Below are positions 1 through 6,872 of a stretch of 25,230 nucleotides of DNA, in pieces. Under the pieces are notes generated by a model. It was not told the DNA's origin and searched no databases. It was given only the letters and a program-made list of their open reading frames with translations. Source of the DNA: a virus; the IMG/VR virus record IMGVR_UViG_3300031951_001117, positions 1 to 25,230 of that record. One strand, given 5' to 3'. A program made the position numbers and the translations under genes. The first letter of the stretch is position 1. Each line of letters opens with the position of its first letter.

Positions 1-562
1 CGATAGGGGCCGCAAGAGGCGCTGCAAGAGGCGCTGCAAGAGGCGCTACGGTTTCGGCCTCGATAGTCGCAGGTTCTACGGCCGGGGTGTAAACTGGTTC
101 TGGTGCGGGGGGAACAGCCGCAGCTTGGGCCTGTGCCGCAGCTTGAGCCTGTGCCGCAGCTTGAGCCTGTGCCGCAGCTTGAGCCTGTGCCGCAGCTTGA
201 GCCTGTGCCGCAGCTTGAGCCTGTGCCGCAGCTTGAGCCTGTGCCGCAGCTTGCTCCGCAGCCAACTGCTCTGCGGCGTAACGCTCAGCAGCCAACTGCT
301 CCGCAGATATTTGCGGTGTGTTAAAACGATTAGTAATTGCGCCGATAAGGCCGTAATCCTCGGCCATAAACTGCGGAATATCGTTGACGCTGGTGGGGCT
401 TTGGTAATCGTAAGTAGGGGTGGGTTCGGGTGAAGGCGCGTAATAAACCGGCTCTGCAACAGGCGGGAAATACCGCCCTACGGCAGCGGCAATACCTCTC
501 TGAAACGCAGGACCATCGAAATAGTCCGCGTTAAATTCCGGAAGATAAAAATCTTCAAACAT
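1..562 (-). CDS. Ala/Gln-rich repeat protein, partial (C-terminus off the left edge)
   Basis: The frame is open from an ATG at 562 to the window edge, about 187 codons with no stop. The start overlaps the portal stop as TAATG, so it is probably translated by re-initiation after the portal. The N-terminus (MFEDFYLPEFNADYFDGPAF) is acidic and aromatic, followed by a Pro/Tyr-rich stretch. From about residue 90 the protein becomes low complexity: AEQLAAE-type heptads, then seven AQAAAQ-type hexapeptides, a Pro/Val-rich linker, then three LAAP tetrapeptides near the edge. The Ala/Gln part could form a helical rod or coiled coil. I do not recognise a family. The place directly after the portal suggests a virion or assembly protein (scaffold, head-tail or fibre), which is inference. 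ORFs on the opposite strand here only reflect the repeats. Confidence 0.75.
   Translation of the reverse strand, partial: MFEDFYLPEFNADYFDGPAFQRGIAAAVGRYFPPVAEPVYYAPSPEPTPTYDYQSPTSVNDIPQFMAEDYGLIGAITNRFNTPQISAEQLAAERYAAEQLAAEQAAAQAQAAAQAQAAAQAQAAAQAQAAAQAQAAAQAQAAAQAQAAAVPPAPEPVYTPAVEPATIEAETVAPLAAPLAAPLAAPI
12..47 (-). repeat. Three tandem 12-bp coding repeats (LAAP)
   Basis: The 12-bp unit gcaagaggcgct is repeated three times without mismatch in the same leftward gene, encoding Leu-Ala-Ala-Pro each time. Its period differs from the 18-bp array, so the two arrays arose separately. Confidence 0.8.
130..255 (-). repeat. Seven tandem 18-bp coding repeats
   Basis: Unit cctgtgccgcagcttgag occurs seven times head to tail with an exact 18-bp period. 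Only the last unit diverges, at its end. In the leftward gene each unit encodes six residues built from Ala and Gln, so copy-number change would keep the frame. Near-identity at the DNA level indicates recent slippage or unequal recombination. Confidence 0.9.
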
Positions 563-2910
563 TACATGATACCTTCCGGCGGTATTTCAGGTTGCATCTG
601 CGCTTGTTGCACGGCCTGCGCCATCTGCGCGTTTTGCTGGGCCTGTTGGGCCTGCACAGCCGCACGTTCCATTTCGCCTTGCTGGCGTAGGAACTCACGG
701 TCGCGCTGCATCAACGCTTCGATGTTGGCCGTGTTGACTTGCGCGCCGTACTTGGCTTCGATCTCGGCTGCCTTAATCATCATGTCGGCGTCGAGTTTGT
801 CGCGCTCACGGTCGTCCTTGCGCAGCATCTCTTCGCGCTGCAACTCAAGTTCGGCTGCCTTCTTCTGGATGTCAGCGCGGATCGCTTCCATCTGAACCTG
901 CGACAGCATCTCTTCCGGTGTCGGCTGCGGTGGAGCAGGCGGCGGGGGAGGCGGCATCATGGCTGGGTCTTTGAAGAACACAGTCGGGTCTTTGTATCCA
1001 GCCAGCGCCATCATCTGCGCCAGCGTATTGTAGTAACCCTGCATGTCAACCAATGGAGCGCCCATCTGCATGAGCATCTCTTGCTTGGCGGCGACTTGGC
1101 CTAAGAACGCCATCTTCTCTTCGTTGCTGCCAGTGCCGAGAGCCACGTTCACTACAACGTCCATGTTCGCGTCCCATACACGCGGGTCAATCGGAACGAA
1201 TGTGTTGCGCAAACGCACCATGCGCGGTGCGTCTTGGTTCTTAGTGATAAGCTGTAACGACTTCTTGAACAGACCCTTCATGCCTGTCTCGGCGAAGATG
1301 CGGCAGATCAGTTCGATATGTTGCGCCGCAGCAGTAATCGTGGCTGCAACAGCAGCGCGGGTCGAAGACTGAAGCGCGTTTGCATCCAGACCGGCCGCAG
1401 CCTTGGAAATACCTGTGCGGTTCTCGCGCAGTTCGTCCATGTACTGCAACATCGGGAATGCTTGCTGTCCAACGAAGGGCATCGTGAACGGCTGCACCAT
1501 ACCCGGTGCGCGCATACGGATAATGCCACCGACTTCGGTGTTCATCACGTCTTCAAGATTGACTTGGCCTTCGACTACACCCGTGCGTGGGTGGATCGAC
1601 TGCGCCAAGCTGTCGAGCGTGTTGCGCAGGATATTCGACTTGATAAGCTGAATGTCCATCGTCACGTCGGCAATCGACATGCCGAAGAATGTGTGCGGCT
1701 CTGGATCAGGGCAGAAGTCTACGAACGGAATAAAGTCGCAGGGTTCGTAGTGAAGTATCTTGTTGGCCGTGCCAGCAACGCAGACGCGGCAAAGTTCCGC
1801 GATCCCGTCGCCGTCCATGTCAACATACACATAGCCCTCGATGTAAAGGACTTTGCGAGATGTCGTATCTGTGCGGCCTGTAATCTGAACGAAGGCTTGC
1901 GGGTTACGGTCGAAGGCTTCTTCGTTGCCTTCGAAGTCATCTAAGGTTTCGTAGCCAAGGTCTTGAACCTCATCGAAATCATAGCCCATCTTCACAAGAT
2001 CGGATACGGTAACGTAACGACGGTGGGCCACAAACTCGGCGGTTTCGATAGAGCGCGCACGGCGGTCAATTAGAAACTCTTCAGGCGGTACAGACTGAAC
2101 GCACAGACGGCCCTTCTCAACTGTACGGACTACTGTACAATCGTAGGTGGCTGGCTGCGTTTGGCCCATCATGCCCATCGGCGTTTCGACCATCATCTCG
2201 CCGTAGGTAATCTCTACGTCCTTGACTTCGATATTGACATCGGCCTGAAGGACGGAGAAGGTGGCTTCGTCCAGACCCGTGAAGTAGTGGGTCGTGACAT
2301 CTTTTTCGGTATCCCACCAGACTTTCATGATACCGTTCTTACGGATCAGCGCGTCCTTAAATGTGGAATAGCATTCGTTGAATAGGTTGTTGTCGCGTGT
2401 CAGGCAGTAGTTAACATAATCCGTCGCCTGCTGCGCGCTATCAATATCTTCTGGGCCGTTCGGCGCAAACTCGACGACGTTGTTCGCCGCGAAAAATACT
2501 TTCATAATCGACGGCATCATGGCCTGCACGGTGTCGCGCACGTCCATAGAGATTGCCTGAGAGCGGCCTTCCTCTTCGTTGCCGAAGGGTTCGCCCTTGT
2601 AGTACTGGCCCGCAAGCGCACGCTCCGGCGAGATCACATCGTCGATATAATCTTGCGCGTCGTCAATCTCGGCGGTGATAATGTTCTGAAGTTCTTCTTC
2701 CGATACAGGCTCTTCTACCTGCTCGTCTTCCATCTCTGGCTCTTCGATGGAAACTTCCGTACCATCGGCGAGTTCAATCTCGGTTTCTTTGGTCTTGTCT
2801 TCGCTATCGCCGTTTTCAGAGTTGGTGTTAGGAACCCCAGTATCTTGATACATACGGTTGTTCTTAGCCATCTCGGCCTTATTCGGCTTACGGTTATTGC
2901 GATATGCCAT
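562..2910 (-). CDS. Portal protein, P22-like
   Basis: 782 residues, close to P22-type portals (about 725) and larger than siphovirus portals. The portal forms the dodecameric ring at the capsid vertex through which DNA is packaged by the terminase and later ejected. Visible layout: an acidic, disordered N-terminus (about 1-75); a core beginning near DDVISPERALAGQYYKG and including a VRDTVQAMMPSIMKVFF segment typical of P22-like portals; a proline run at about 653-665; and a long Gln/Glu/Arg-rich coiled coil to the C-terminus (about 666-770), comparable to the helical barrel of P22 gp1. Start ATG at 2910 with AAGG about 8 nt upstream. It lies 10 nt after the DUF6496 gene and overlaps the next gene as TAATG. 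The family call is from recognition of the sequence pattern. Confidence 0.88.
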   Translation of the reverse strand: MAYRNNRKPNKAEMAKNNRMYQDTGVPNTNSENGDSEDKTKETEIELADGTEVSIEEPEMEDEQVEEPVSEEELQNIITAEIDDAQDYIDDVISPERALAGQYYKGEPFGNEEEGRSQAISMDVRDTVQAMMPSIMKVFFAANNVVEFAPNGPEDIDSAQQATDYVNYCLTRDNNLFNECYSTFKDALIRKNGIMKVWWDTEKDVTTHYFTGLDEATFSVLQADVNIEVKDVEITYGEMMVETPMGMMGQTQPATYDCTVVRTVEKGRLCVQSVPPEEFLIDRRARSIETAEFVAHRRYVTVSDLVKMGYDFDEVQDLGYETLDDFEGNEEAFDRNPQAFVQITGRTDTTSRKVLYIEGYVYVDMDGDGIAELCRVCVAGTANKILHYEPCDFIPFVDFCPDPEPHTFFGMSIADVTMDIQLIKSNILRNTLDSLAQSIHPRTGVVEGQVNLEDVMNTEVGGIIRMRAPGMVQPFTMPFVGQQAFPMLQYMDELRENRTGISKAAAGLDANALQSSTRAAVAATITAAAQHIELICRIFAETGMKGLFKKSLQLITKNQDAPRMVRLRNTFVPIDPRVWDANMDVVVNVALGTGSNEEKMAFLGQVAAKQEMLMQMGAPLVDMQGYYNTLAQMMALAGYKDPTVFFKDPAMMPPPPPPAPPQPTPEEMLSQVQMEAIRADIQKKAAELELQREEMLRKDDRERDKLDADMMIKAAEIEAKYGAQVNTANIEALMQRDREFLRQQGEMERAAVQAQQAQQNAQMAQAVQQAQMQPEIPPEGIM

Positions 2911-2919
2911 ATTTTAGCC

Positions 2920-3096
2920 TTACTTCTTTTTGGACTTGCCAGCTTCAGACAGAGCAATCGCTATAGCCTGTTTACGCGATTTAGCCAAGGGAGCCTTTGC
3001 AGGGCCTTTGGGATTTACGCCAGCGTGCAAAGTGCCACGCTTAAATTCGCCCATGACCTTGGCTACCTTCTTGTCGGCCTTAGTTGGCTTCTTCAT
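2920..3096 (-). CDS. Small basic DUF6496-like protein
   Basis: 58 residues, strongly basic, beginning MKKPTKADKKVAKVMGEF and ending in SKKK. The core KVMGEFKRGTLHAGVNPKGP...SRKQAIAIALSEAGKSKK matches what I know of DUF6496, a small family common in phage and bacterial genomes and without an assigned function. The start at 3096 is preferred over an upstream in-frame start: it has AAAGG about 8 nt upstream and lies 1 nt after the endonuclease VII stop (TGA-T-ATG), implying coupled translation. The lysine content and place between endonuclease and portal fit a DNA-binding or packaging accessory role, but this is inference. Confidence 0.8.
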   Translation of the reverse strand: MKKPTKADKKVAKVMGEFKRGTLHAGVNPKGPAKAPLAKSRKQAIAIALSEAGKSKKK

Positions 3097-3097
3097 A

Positions 3098-3523
3098 TCA
3101 TTTACCTTTCGGCGCATACGCGCCGCGCTCACTCAAATACACGATGGCCCTGTAAAGAATACTGGTGTTTTCTCTCGCGTGGCCTAGCATTAAATTACAC
3201 ATCGAACAAAGTATACCGCGAACATCACCCGTCTCATGGTTGTGGTCAACGGCAACTGGTCGCTTTCCCTTATACTCTATTGTATCAGATATTTCTACCT
3301 CACAAATAGGGCAAGAAAAATTCTGGTTGGCGAGGAGTGTTTGATACTCATCGACACTAAGGCCGTATCGCCGTTGGAGATTACGGGTATGGTTGTAGTC
3401 TGGCCGGGCGTTTCTGAAGAGGCGTTGGTGTTCACGCACGCATGGCTTACAGACGCGTCTTTGGAAATAAAAGTCGTCAATCGACTTTTCTTCGCCGCAT
3501 TTCGGACAAGTCTTTAATTCCAC
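3098..3523 (-). CDS. Recombination endonuclease VII-like (HNH) nuclease
   Basis: 141 residues. Endonuclease VII (T4 gp49 type) cleaves Holliday junctions and branched DNA, which lets concatemers be packaged. Cys pairs at about 71/74 and 106/109 form the zinc site, and the DHNH motif at 93-96 plus GDVRGILCSMCN is the beta-beta-alpha metal fold. An additional N-terminal Cys pair set (C6/C9 and C25/C28) looks like a second zinc ribbon. The segment LQRRYGLSVDEYQTLL is a typical family lead-in. GTG start at 3523 with GGGAG 8 nt upstream. It lies between TerL and portal, where either a packaging-linked debranching enzyme or a free-standing homing endonuclease could sit; the sequence alone does not decide. 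Confidence 0.88.
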   Translation of the reverse strand: MELKTCPKCGEEKSIDDFYFQRRVCKPCVREHQRLFRNARPDYNHTRNLQRRYGLSVDEYQTLLANQNFSCPICEVEISDTIEYKGKRPVAVDHNHETGDVRGILCSMCNLMLGHARENTSILYRAIVYLSERGAYAPKGK

Positions 3524-3670
3524 GGGTATGCTCCCTTTGGCCGTCTATAACCTAAAGTTCGCAGAAAAGCAAAAAAAGTGGGGTGGCGGCGCGGTTAGAA
3601 CGAAATGCAGGAGTTACATCATATCGTTCAGTCGCTATTACCGGTGGCAAAACCTCGCACACCCCATGAT

Positions 3671-3707
3671 GCCCGGCAGGAAGAGGGAGAGAAAAAACCT
3701 GCCGAGC
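3671..3707 (-). other. RNA hairpin in the TerL-endonuclease VII intergenic region
   Basis: Arms 3671-3680 and 3698-3707 pair over 10 bp in leftward RNA, with one G-U pair that would be an A-C mismatch in rightward RNA. This suggests the structure is selected in the leftward transcript. The 17-nt loop is pyrimidine rich (six U in a row). It begins about 30 nt after the TerL stop. No U-run follows, so it is not a classic terminator; partial termination, RNA processing or 3'-end protection are possible. The rest of the 214-nt gap (3524-3737) shows no gene that I can support. Confidence 0.5.
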
Positions 3708-3737
3708 AACACAAATATATCACATCTTTAGTCTATG

Positions 3738-5147
3738 TCAAACAATCCCCTTTATGTTCCGCCGTAAGGCCCCAGACTTGTTGGCCATCGAATATCCGTG
3801 CATGATAGTTGATATATCGGTGGCGAGGCACAGGCACAGCGCATCCGCCTTATCCGGCGATGAAAGCCCGCGCTTCTTCATGCTCTCCTTACTTTCGACC
3901 TGCATCTTGCCCGACGACGTAAAGGTGTACCGCGGACCCGCCAACTCGGCGAACAACTGTTCGTCCTTCGGTATCTTAACGTCACGGTTCGCCAGCCAGC
4001 CCTTACACTTGAACCACAACTCGGCGCGTAGGTTGGCGTAAGTCCCTTTCATCGCAGGACTTTCCGCGACGTTGATCCCACGCGCTGGCAGACCCAGTTC
4101 GCGCAGACGGTCAAGGACACCAGCACCCAATCCGATACTATCGACCAGTATCTCGACTGGCTGCTCCGATGGCGTCAGCGCCTCAAACTCGGCCACGACT
4201 GCGCCTGTTAACTGCATCAGGTCCAGACCTTTCCAAGTCTGTATCTCTTCAACAACCGGGCCGCGCCGCTTAGCGAGTGCGGAAGCATCCGAACCCATAC
4301 GCGCTACGTCTAGGCCCCATACGCTTTTTGTGGTTGGGCTAATCTTAATCTCGCGGTTCATGGCGCTGTCGATCAACTCAACCGGGATAACCGTATCTTC
4401 TTCACGCGGCGGGAAGTTACCAAGAACGCGAACATGGTACGCCGGGCTGTCTTCACCATAGCGCAACTGCATCTCTCGCACGAACGCATCGGACACACGC
4501 GGGCTGTCGAGGCAGCTAACATGGAAGGTTTTCCATTCGCCCTTCAGACGATTGTGCGTATCGTAGAATAATCCGGTGTTTCGCGTAGGGTTGCCGAGAA
4601 GAAGCGTCGTCGCATTGTGGCCGGACATAGAACCGGACGCAGCTTCATATACACTTTCAGGTATACCGGACGCTTCGTCTGCGACGAGCAGCACGTTGTC
4701 GGCGTGGATACCCTGCAAGGCTTCGGGCGTTTCGGCTCGGCTCGTTCGGGCGGAGATAAACGCTTCACTGGCTGCGGCCTTCAACTCAATACGGTCGGCC
4801 TTGACTTCGATCAGAACCTTCAAGACTTCAGGCAGTTCGTTCACCCATCGCTTCAGTTCCGCGAACATCGCATCGAACAACTGTGCGGATGTCGGCGCTG
4901 TAACAACTACCTTCACCGGATACCGCGTCAGGAAGTAATGCAGCATGGCCCAGCTTGCGGCTGTCGATTTGCCGACGCCGTGGCCTGATCGCACGGAGAT
5001 ACGGCGCTCGCCTGAACTAATCGCTTTGAGAAACTCGACTTGCCAAGGGTCTGGCTTCGTTCGTAGAATATCGCGCACGAACCCTACGGGATCATCGCGG
5101 TACTTCTTCAAAAACTCCAGAAAGAAGTTCGGCTCAGATTTCGTCAT
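3738..5147 (-). CDS. terL: Terminase large subunit (TerL)
   Basis: 469 residues, the usual length. TerL is the ATP-driven packaging motor that docks on the portal and cuts concatemers. ATPase domain: Walker A RSGHGVGKST at about 53-62, Walker B VLLVADEAS with D157/E158. Nuclease domain (RNase H fold): GLDVARMGSD with D280 and D287, ILVDSIGLG with D336, and PDKADALCL with D432/D435. All key acidic residues are present, so it should be active. ATG at 5147 has GGGGAG about 7 nt upstream. The first 14 nt overlap the recombinase gene, so the two are co-transcribed. Unusually, the small-subunit gene is not adjacent: it lies 3.4 kb away on the opposite strand. Confidence 0.95.
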   Translation of the reverse strand: MTKSEPNFFLEFLKKYRDDPVGFVRDILRTKPDPWQVEFLKAISSGERRISVRSGHGVGKSTAASWAMLHYFLTRYPVKVVVTAPTSAQLFDAMFAELKRWVNELPEVLKVLIEVKADRIELKAAASEAFISARTSRAETPEALQGIHADNVLLVADEASGIPESVYEAASGSMSGHNATTLLLGNPTRNTGLFYDTHNRLKGEWKTFHVSCLDSPRVSDAFVREMQLRYGEDSPAYHVRVLGNFPPREEDTVIPVELIDSAMNREIKISPTTKSVWGLDVARMGSDASALAKRRGPVVEEIQTWKGLDLMQLTGAVVAEFEALTPSEQPVEILVDSIGLGAGVLDRLRELGLPARGINVAESPAMKGTYANLRAELWFKCKGWLANRDVKIPKDEQLFAELAGPRYTFTSSGKMQVESKESMKKRGLSSPDKADALCLCLATDISTIMHGYSMANKSGALRRNIKGIV

Positions 5148-5814
5148 TCTTATCTCCCCTGATTACGCGTGCGATTGTTTGATGGCTGACCGTGATACCA
5201 TGACGCTTTGCTACGATAATAGCAATATCGCGGTAGCTATGGCCTTTAACGCGTGCGGCTTTCATTGTAATCAATGCGTCCTGCGCGTTTGGTTCTGGGT
5301 GCAGCTTGGCCTTGCGGCCTGTGCCTGACTTCTTAAATCCAAATGGCACTTTGCCACCGACGTATCCACCTTGTGACTTCTTCGCTCTCTTACCGGCGGT
5401 GACACGTTCTCTGATACGGCGGCGCTCTTCGCCGGAGAAGACGGCCATGATCTCTAGCATGAAGCGTCCGTTCGGGTTGGCCTTGTCCATCACATTGCCG
5501 TAGCCGTTGATGATGAGATTAATGTTCGCCGTCTCCCAGTCGGCAATCACGTTTAGTGCGTCCCGTGCGTCCCTGAACATACGGTCTAGCTTCGATACTA
5601 TAACGGTATCGCCGGGCCGGAGGAACGCCAGCTTGCAGCCTTCTTCTCGGCGCAGCAGTGGGACACCACCTGAGACGCCGCGTTCTTCATAGATGTGCAT
5701 CAGTTCCAAATTATGTGTGAGCGCGATGCCTTGAATTTGGCGGGCTTGGTCTTCGAGCGATGTGTTCTCAATCTGGTCTTCAGTCGAGACGCGAGTGTAT
5801 CCATAAACTGCCAA
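5134..5814 (-). CDS. Serine recombinase (resolvase/invertase type)
   Basis: 226 residues. Small serine recombinases cut and rejoin DNA at paired sites, giving resolution, inversion or (for some) insertion. The N-terminal catalytic domain starts VYGYTRVSTEDQ, with R8 and nucleophile S10; KLDRMFRD gives D77, R78 and R81, the same spacing as D67/R68/R71 in gamma-delta resolvase. EERRRIRERVTAGKRAKKSQGG is the long connecting helix. The C-terminal HTH spans about 180-220 (GHSYRDIAIIVAKRHGITVSHQTIARVI). Length fits a resolvase/invertase, not a large serine integrase. The start is TTG at 5814 with GGGAG about 8 nt upstream, suggesting low expression. It is the first gene of the leftward packaging operon and overlaps TerL by 14 nt, an odd place for such an enzyme. 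Confidence 0.9.
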   Translation of the reverse strand: MAVYGYTRVSTEDQIENTSLEDQARQIQGIALTHNLELMHIYEERGVSGGVPLLRREEGCKLAFLRPGDTVIVSKLDRMFRDARDALNVIADWETANINLIINGYGNVMDKANPNGRFMLEIMAVFSGEERRRIRERVTAGKRAKKSQGGYVGGKVPFGFKKSGTGRKAKLHPEPNAQDALITMKAARVKGHSYRDIAIIVAKRHGITVSHQTIARVIRGDKNDEI

Positions 5815-5845
5815 CGTATTTCTCCCGTTCTTTGTTGTCCATCGC

Positions 5846-5867
5846 TGTTACAATTTATTGTTACAGT
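5846..5867. promoter_or_regulatory. Tandem TGTTACA motifs upstream of the recombinase
   Basis: TGTTACA occurs at 5846-5852 and 5859-5865 (13-bp period, a little over one helical turn). The second copy extends to TGTTACAGT, which reappears inverted as ACTGTAACAGT, an odd-length palindrome, at 6064-6074. Sharing the motif between both sides of the divergent region suggests an operator for the leftward recombinase/packaging operon. The binding protein is unknown. Confidence 0.4.
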
Positions 5868-5921
5868 TTGGCAAGCAAAAAGTTAGAAATTTTTTGGACG
5901 GCATTATGTTAAATACAAGGG

Positions 5922-6031
5922 TATAGGGGGGTAGGGGCTACATTTCGGTGTCTATCAGGTTATACGCACACGCCCCCCGCGCAAGGGCGGGGGCGGGGGG
6001 GTCAAATTTAAAGCACCCCCTCCCCCCTATA
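5922..6031. repeat. Nested G-rich inverted repeat with possible G-quadruplex
   Basis: Outer arms TATAGGGGGGTAGGGG (5922-5937) and its near-perfect complement at 6016-6031 enclose an inner hairpin of CGCCCCC (5971-5977) and GGGGGCG (5989-5995). The G-run at about 5985-6001 (GGG-C-GGGGG-C-GGGGGGG) could fold into a G-quadruplex on the + strand. The role is unknown; termination, replication or transcriptional insulation are options. Confidence 0.65.
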
Positions 6032-6191
6032 TGTAATAAAGCACGCATTTCTGCGGGTTTCAGACTGTAACAGTGTTTTAGTAAGCGGACAAAGGGGTTC
6101 GGAGACGCACGAAAACGGAGACGCGGCGGTGCCTATCCACCACGGTAAAGCGGAACCATGTTCCGGATGCTTTATAATATATAGGCGAGGC

Positions 6192-6211
6192 AATCACATT
6201 CGAATGTGATT
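6192..6211. promoter_or_regulatory. Perfect 20-bp palindrome (candidate operator)
   Basis: AATCACATTCGAATGTGATT reads identically on both strands. It sits 31 bp upstream of the -35 candidate at 6243 and 10 bp from the second palindrome. A symmetric site of this size is typical for a dimeric HTH regulator. The XRE protein encoded at 8258-8437 is a candidate partner by position only. Confidence 0.65.
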
Positions 6212-6221
6212 TCATTGTTGA

Positions 6222-6237
6222 CAATTGTTAACAATTG
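6222..6237. promoter_or_regulatory. Perfect 16-bp palindrome (candidate operator)
   Basis: CAATTGTTAACAATTG is a perfect dyad ending 5 bp before the promoter candidate. It overlaps a TTGACA hexamer (6218-6223), so a protein bound here could block RNA polymerase. Its sequence is unlike the 20-bp palindrome next to it, so two different regulators, or one regulator and a host factor, may be involved. Confidence 0.6.
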
Positions 6238-6242
6238 AGTGA

Positions 6243-6271
6243 TTGACGACACCGGCACATTGTTCCTATCA
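6243..6271 (+). promoter_or_regulatory. Candidate promoter for the rightward small-gene cluster
   Basis: TTGACG (6243-6248) and CTATCA (6266-6271) are separated by exactly 17 bp, a good match to the TTGAC-N17-CTATAT form used by housekeeping sigma factors of alphaproteobacteria. Transcription would begin near 6278 and leave a short leader before the start at 6303. An alternative -10, TATAAT at 6173-6178, lacks a clear -35. Confidence 0.5.
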
Positions 6272-6302
6272 ATACCTGGTCACAACAAAAGAGGGAATGA
6301 CA

Positions 6303-6488
6303 ATGCGACTAGCTAACCTTACAGCGTTTCAACGTTACACCGCTAACCTTGAACGCCATAACATACCTTTCGCCGATAGGCTGGCCCGCCTTGACGTAGC
6401 AATCGACCATTCGGCGCTGTGGCTATCGGCCCGCGAATATAAGCGGTGCAACGCTTTCGTCTCTAACTATGCAACACAAGGGGAGTAA
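6303..6488 (+). CDS. Unrecognised small protein (61 aa)
   Basis: First gene of the rightward cluster, beginning MRLANLTAFQRYTANLERHN. The ATG at 6303 is chosen because GAGG lies about 8 nt upstream; an in-frame ATG at 6297 has the same purine tract touching it. The protein is soluble-looking, mixed basic and aromatic, probably helical. I recognise no family. As the promoter-proximal gene of an early-looking cluster it may act on the host, but that is inference. Confidence 0.7.
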   Translation: MRLANLTAFQRYTANLERHNIPFADRLARLDVAIDHSALWLSAREYKRCNAFVSNYATQGE

Positions 6489-6492
6489 CCAA

Positions 6493-6606
6493 ATGGCTTT
6501 TGATTTATCACAGTATATACCGTTTAACGCATTCGCGTTTATATGGTTAGTGAGTATGTTGGCGGGTTTCGCCTATGCTTGCCGCAACAATAAAGAGGGG
6601 AAGTGA
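6493..6606 (+). CDS. One-helix membrane peptide (37 aa)
   Basis: Starts MAFDLSQYIPFNAFAFIWLV and ends CRNNKEGK. A hydrophobic stretch of about 18-20 residues (from IPFNAF to FAYAC) is followed by a basic tail, consistent with a single inner-membrane helix, N-terminus outside. It begins 4 nt after the preceding stop with GGGAG about 8 nt upstream, and the next gene starts 1 nt after its stop. The tight spacing supports reality despite the short length. Function unknown. Confidence 0.65.
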   Translation: MAFDLSQYIPFNAFAFIWLVSMLAGFAYACRNNKEGK

Positions 6607-6607
6607 C

Positions 6608-6868
6608 ATGAACGCTTGGCTACATTTCGGCGCGGGCAATGAACCGCGTCAAACTATTAACGTTGACGTTATTGAAGCGCCGCTGCCACATCACAAGCGC
6701 GGCCTTAGCTATACCGCCACAGGCTACGGGTCGCAGATACCGACAGTCTATAAGGTCAAGTGGCAAGGCAAGTGGCGGCGCGTTTACGCGGCTTGCTACA
6801 GCAACGTAGCGTCAACCTATATCGGCAAGGCTAACGCTTGGCTGGCAACTGTAGACGTGGAAAGGTAA
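6608..6868 (+). CDS. Unrecognised basic protein (86 aa)
   Basis: ATG at 6608 with GAGGGG 7 nt upstream; earlier in-frame starts lack a ribosome site and run into the preceding gene. The sequence has many Trp/Tyr and basic residues (KVKWQGKWRRVYAACYSN) and a beta-rich look, which could suit nucleic-acid binding. No family recognised. It is 1 nt downstream of the membrane-peptide gene and 4 nt upstream of the next. Confidence 0.75.
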   Translation: MNAWLHFGAGNEPRQTINVDVIEAPLPHHKRGLSYTATGYGSQIPTVYKVKWQGKWRRVYAACYSNVASTYIGKANAWLATVDVER

Positions 6869-6872
6869 AGAG

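Larger units (their letters stand above)
5815..6302. promoter_or_regulatory. Divergent intergenic control region
   Basis: 488 bp without a convincing gene, between the leftward recombinase-TerL-portal operon and the rightward small-gene cluster. It holds repeated TGTTACAG-type motifs (5846-5867 and 6064-6074), a nested G-rich inverted repeat (5922-6031), an inverted repeat CGGAAC-N3-GTTCCG (6151-6165) upstream of a TATAAT box (6173-6178), two perfect palindromes (6192-6211, 6222-6237) and a promoter candidate (6243-6271). This density of dyads suggests control of both transcription units and possibly a replication or recombination site. A 61-codon leftward frame inside it (6008-6193) has no family resemblance and is likely chance. 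Confidence 0.7.

Noticed and set aside
103-433. Rightward and leftward alternative frames rich in repeated EPVPQL, LKLRHR or SLSLCR units
   Set aside because: They are translations of the 18-bp repeats in the wrong frame or strand. The frame from 562 is coupled to the portal and has natural composition at its N-terminus.
3797-3808. ATCCGTGCATG inside terL as a further copy of the palindromic-region motif
   Set aside because: A single partial match within coding sequence, without neighbouring copies; likely chance.
6008-6193. Leftward 61-codon frame in the divergent control region
   Set aside because: No recognisable protein features or ribosome site. It overlaps the G-rich repeat and several dyads, which are better explained as regulatory DNA.
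5815-6302. CRISPR array or tRNA genes in the intergenic regions
   Set aside because: No regularly spaced direct repeats with unique spacers and no cloverleaf-like segments could be found in this or the other gaps.
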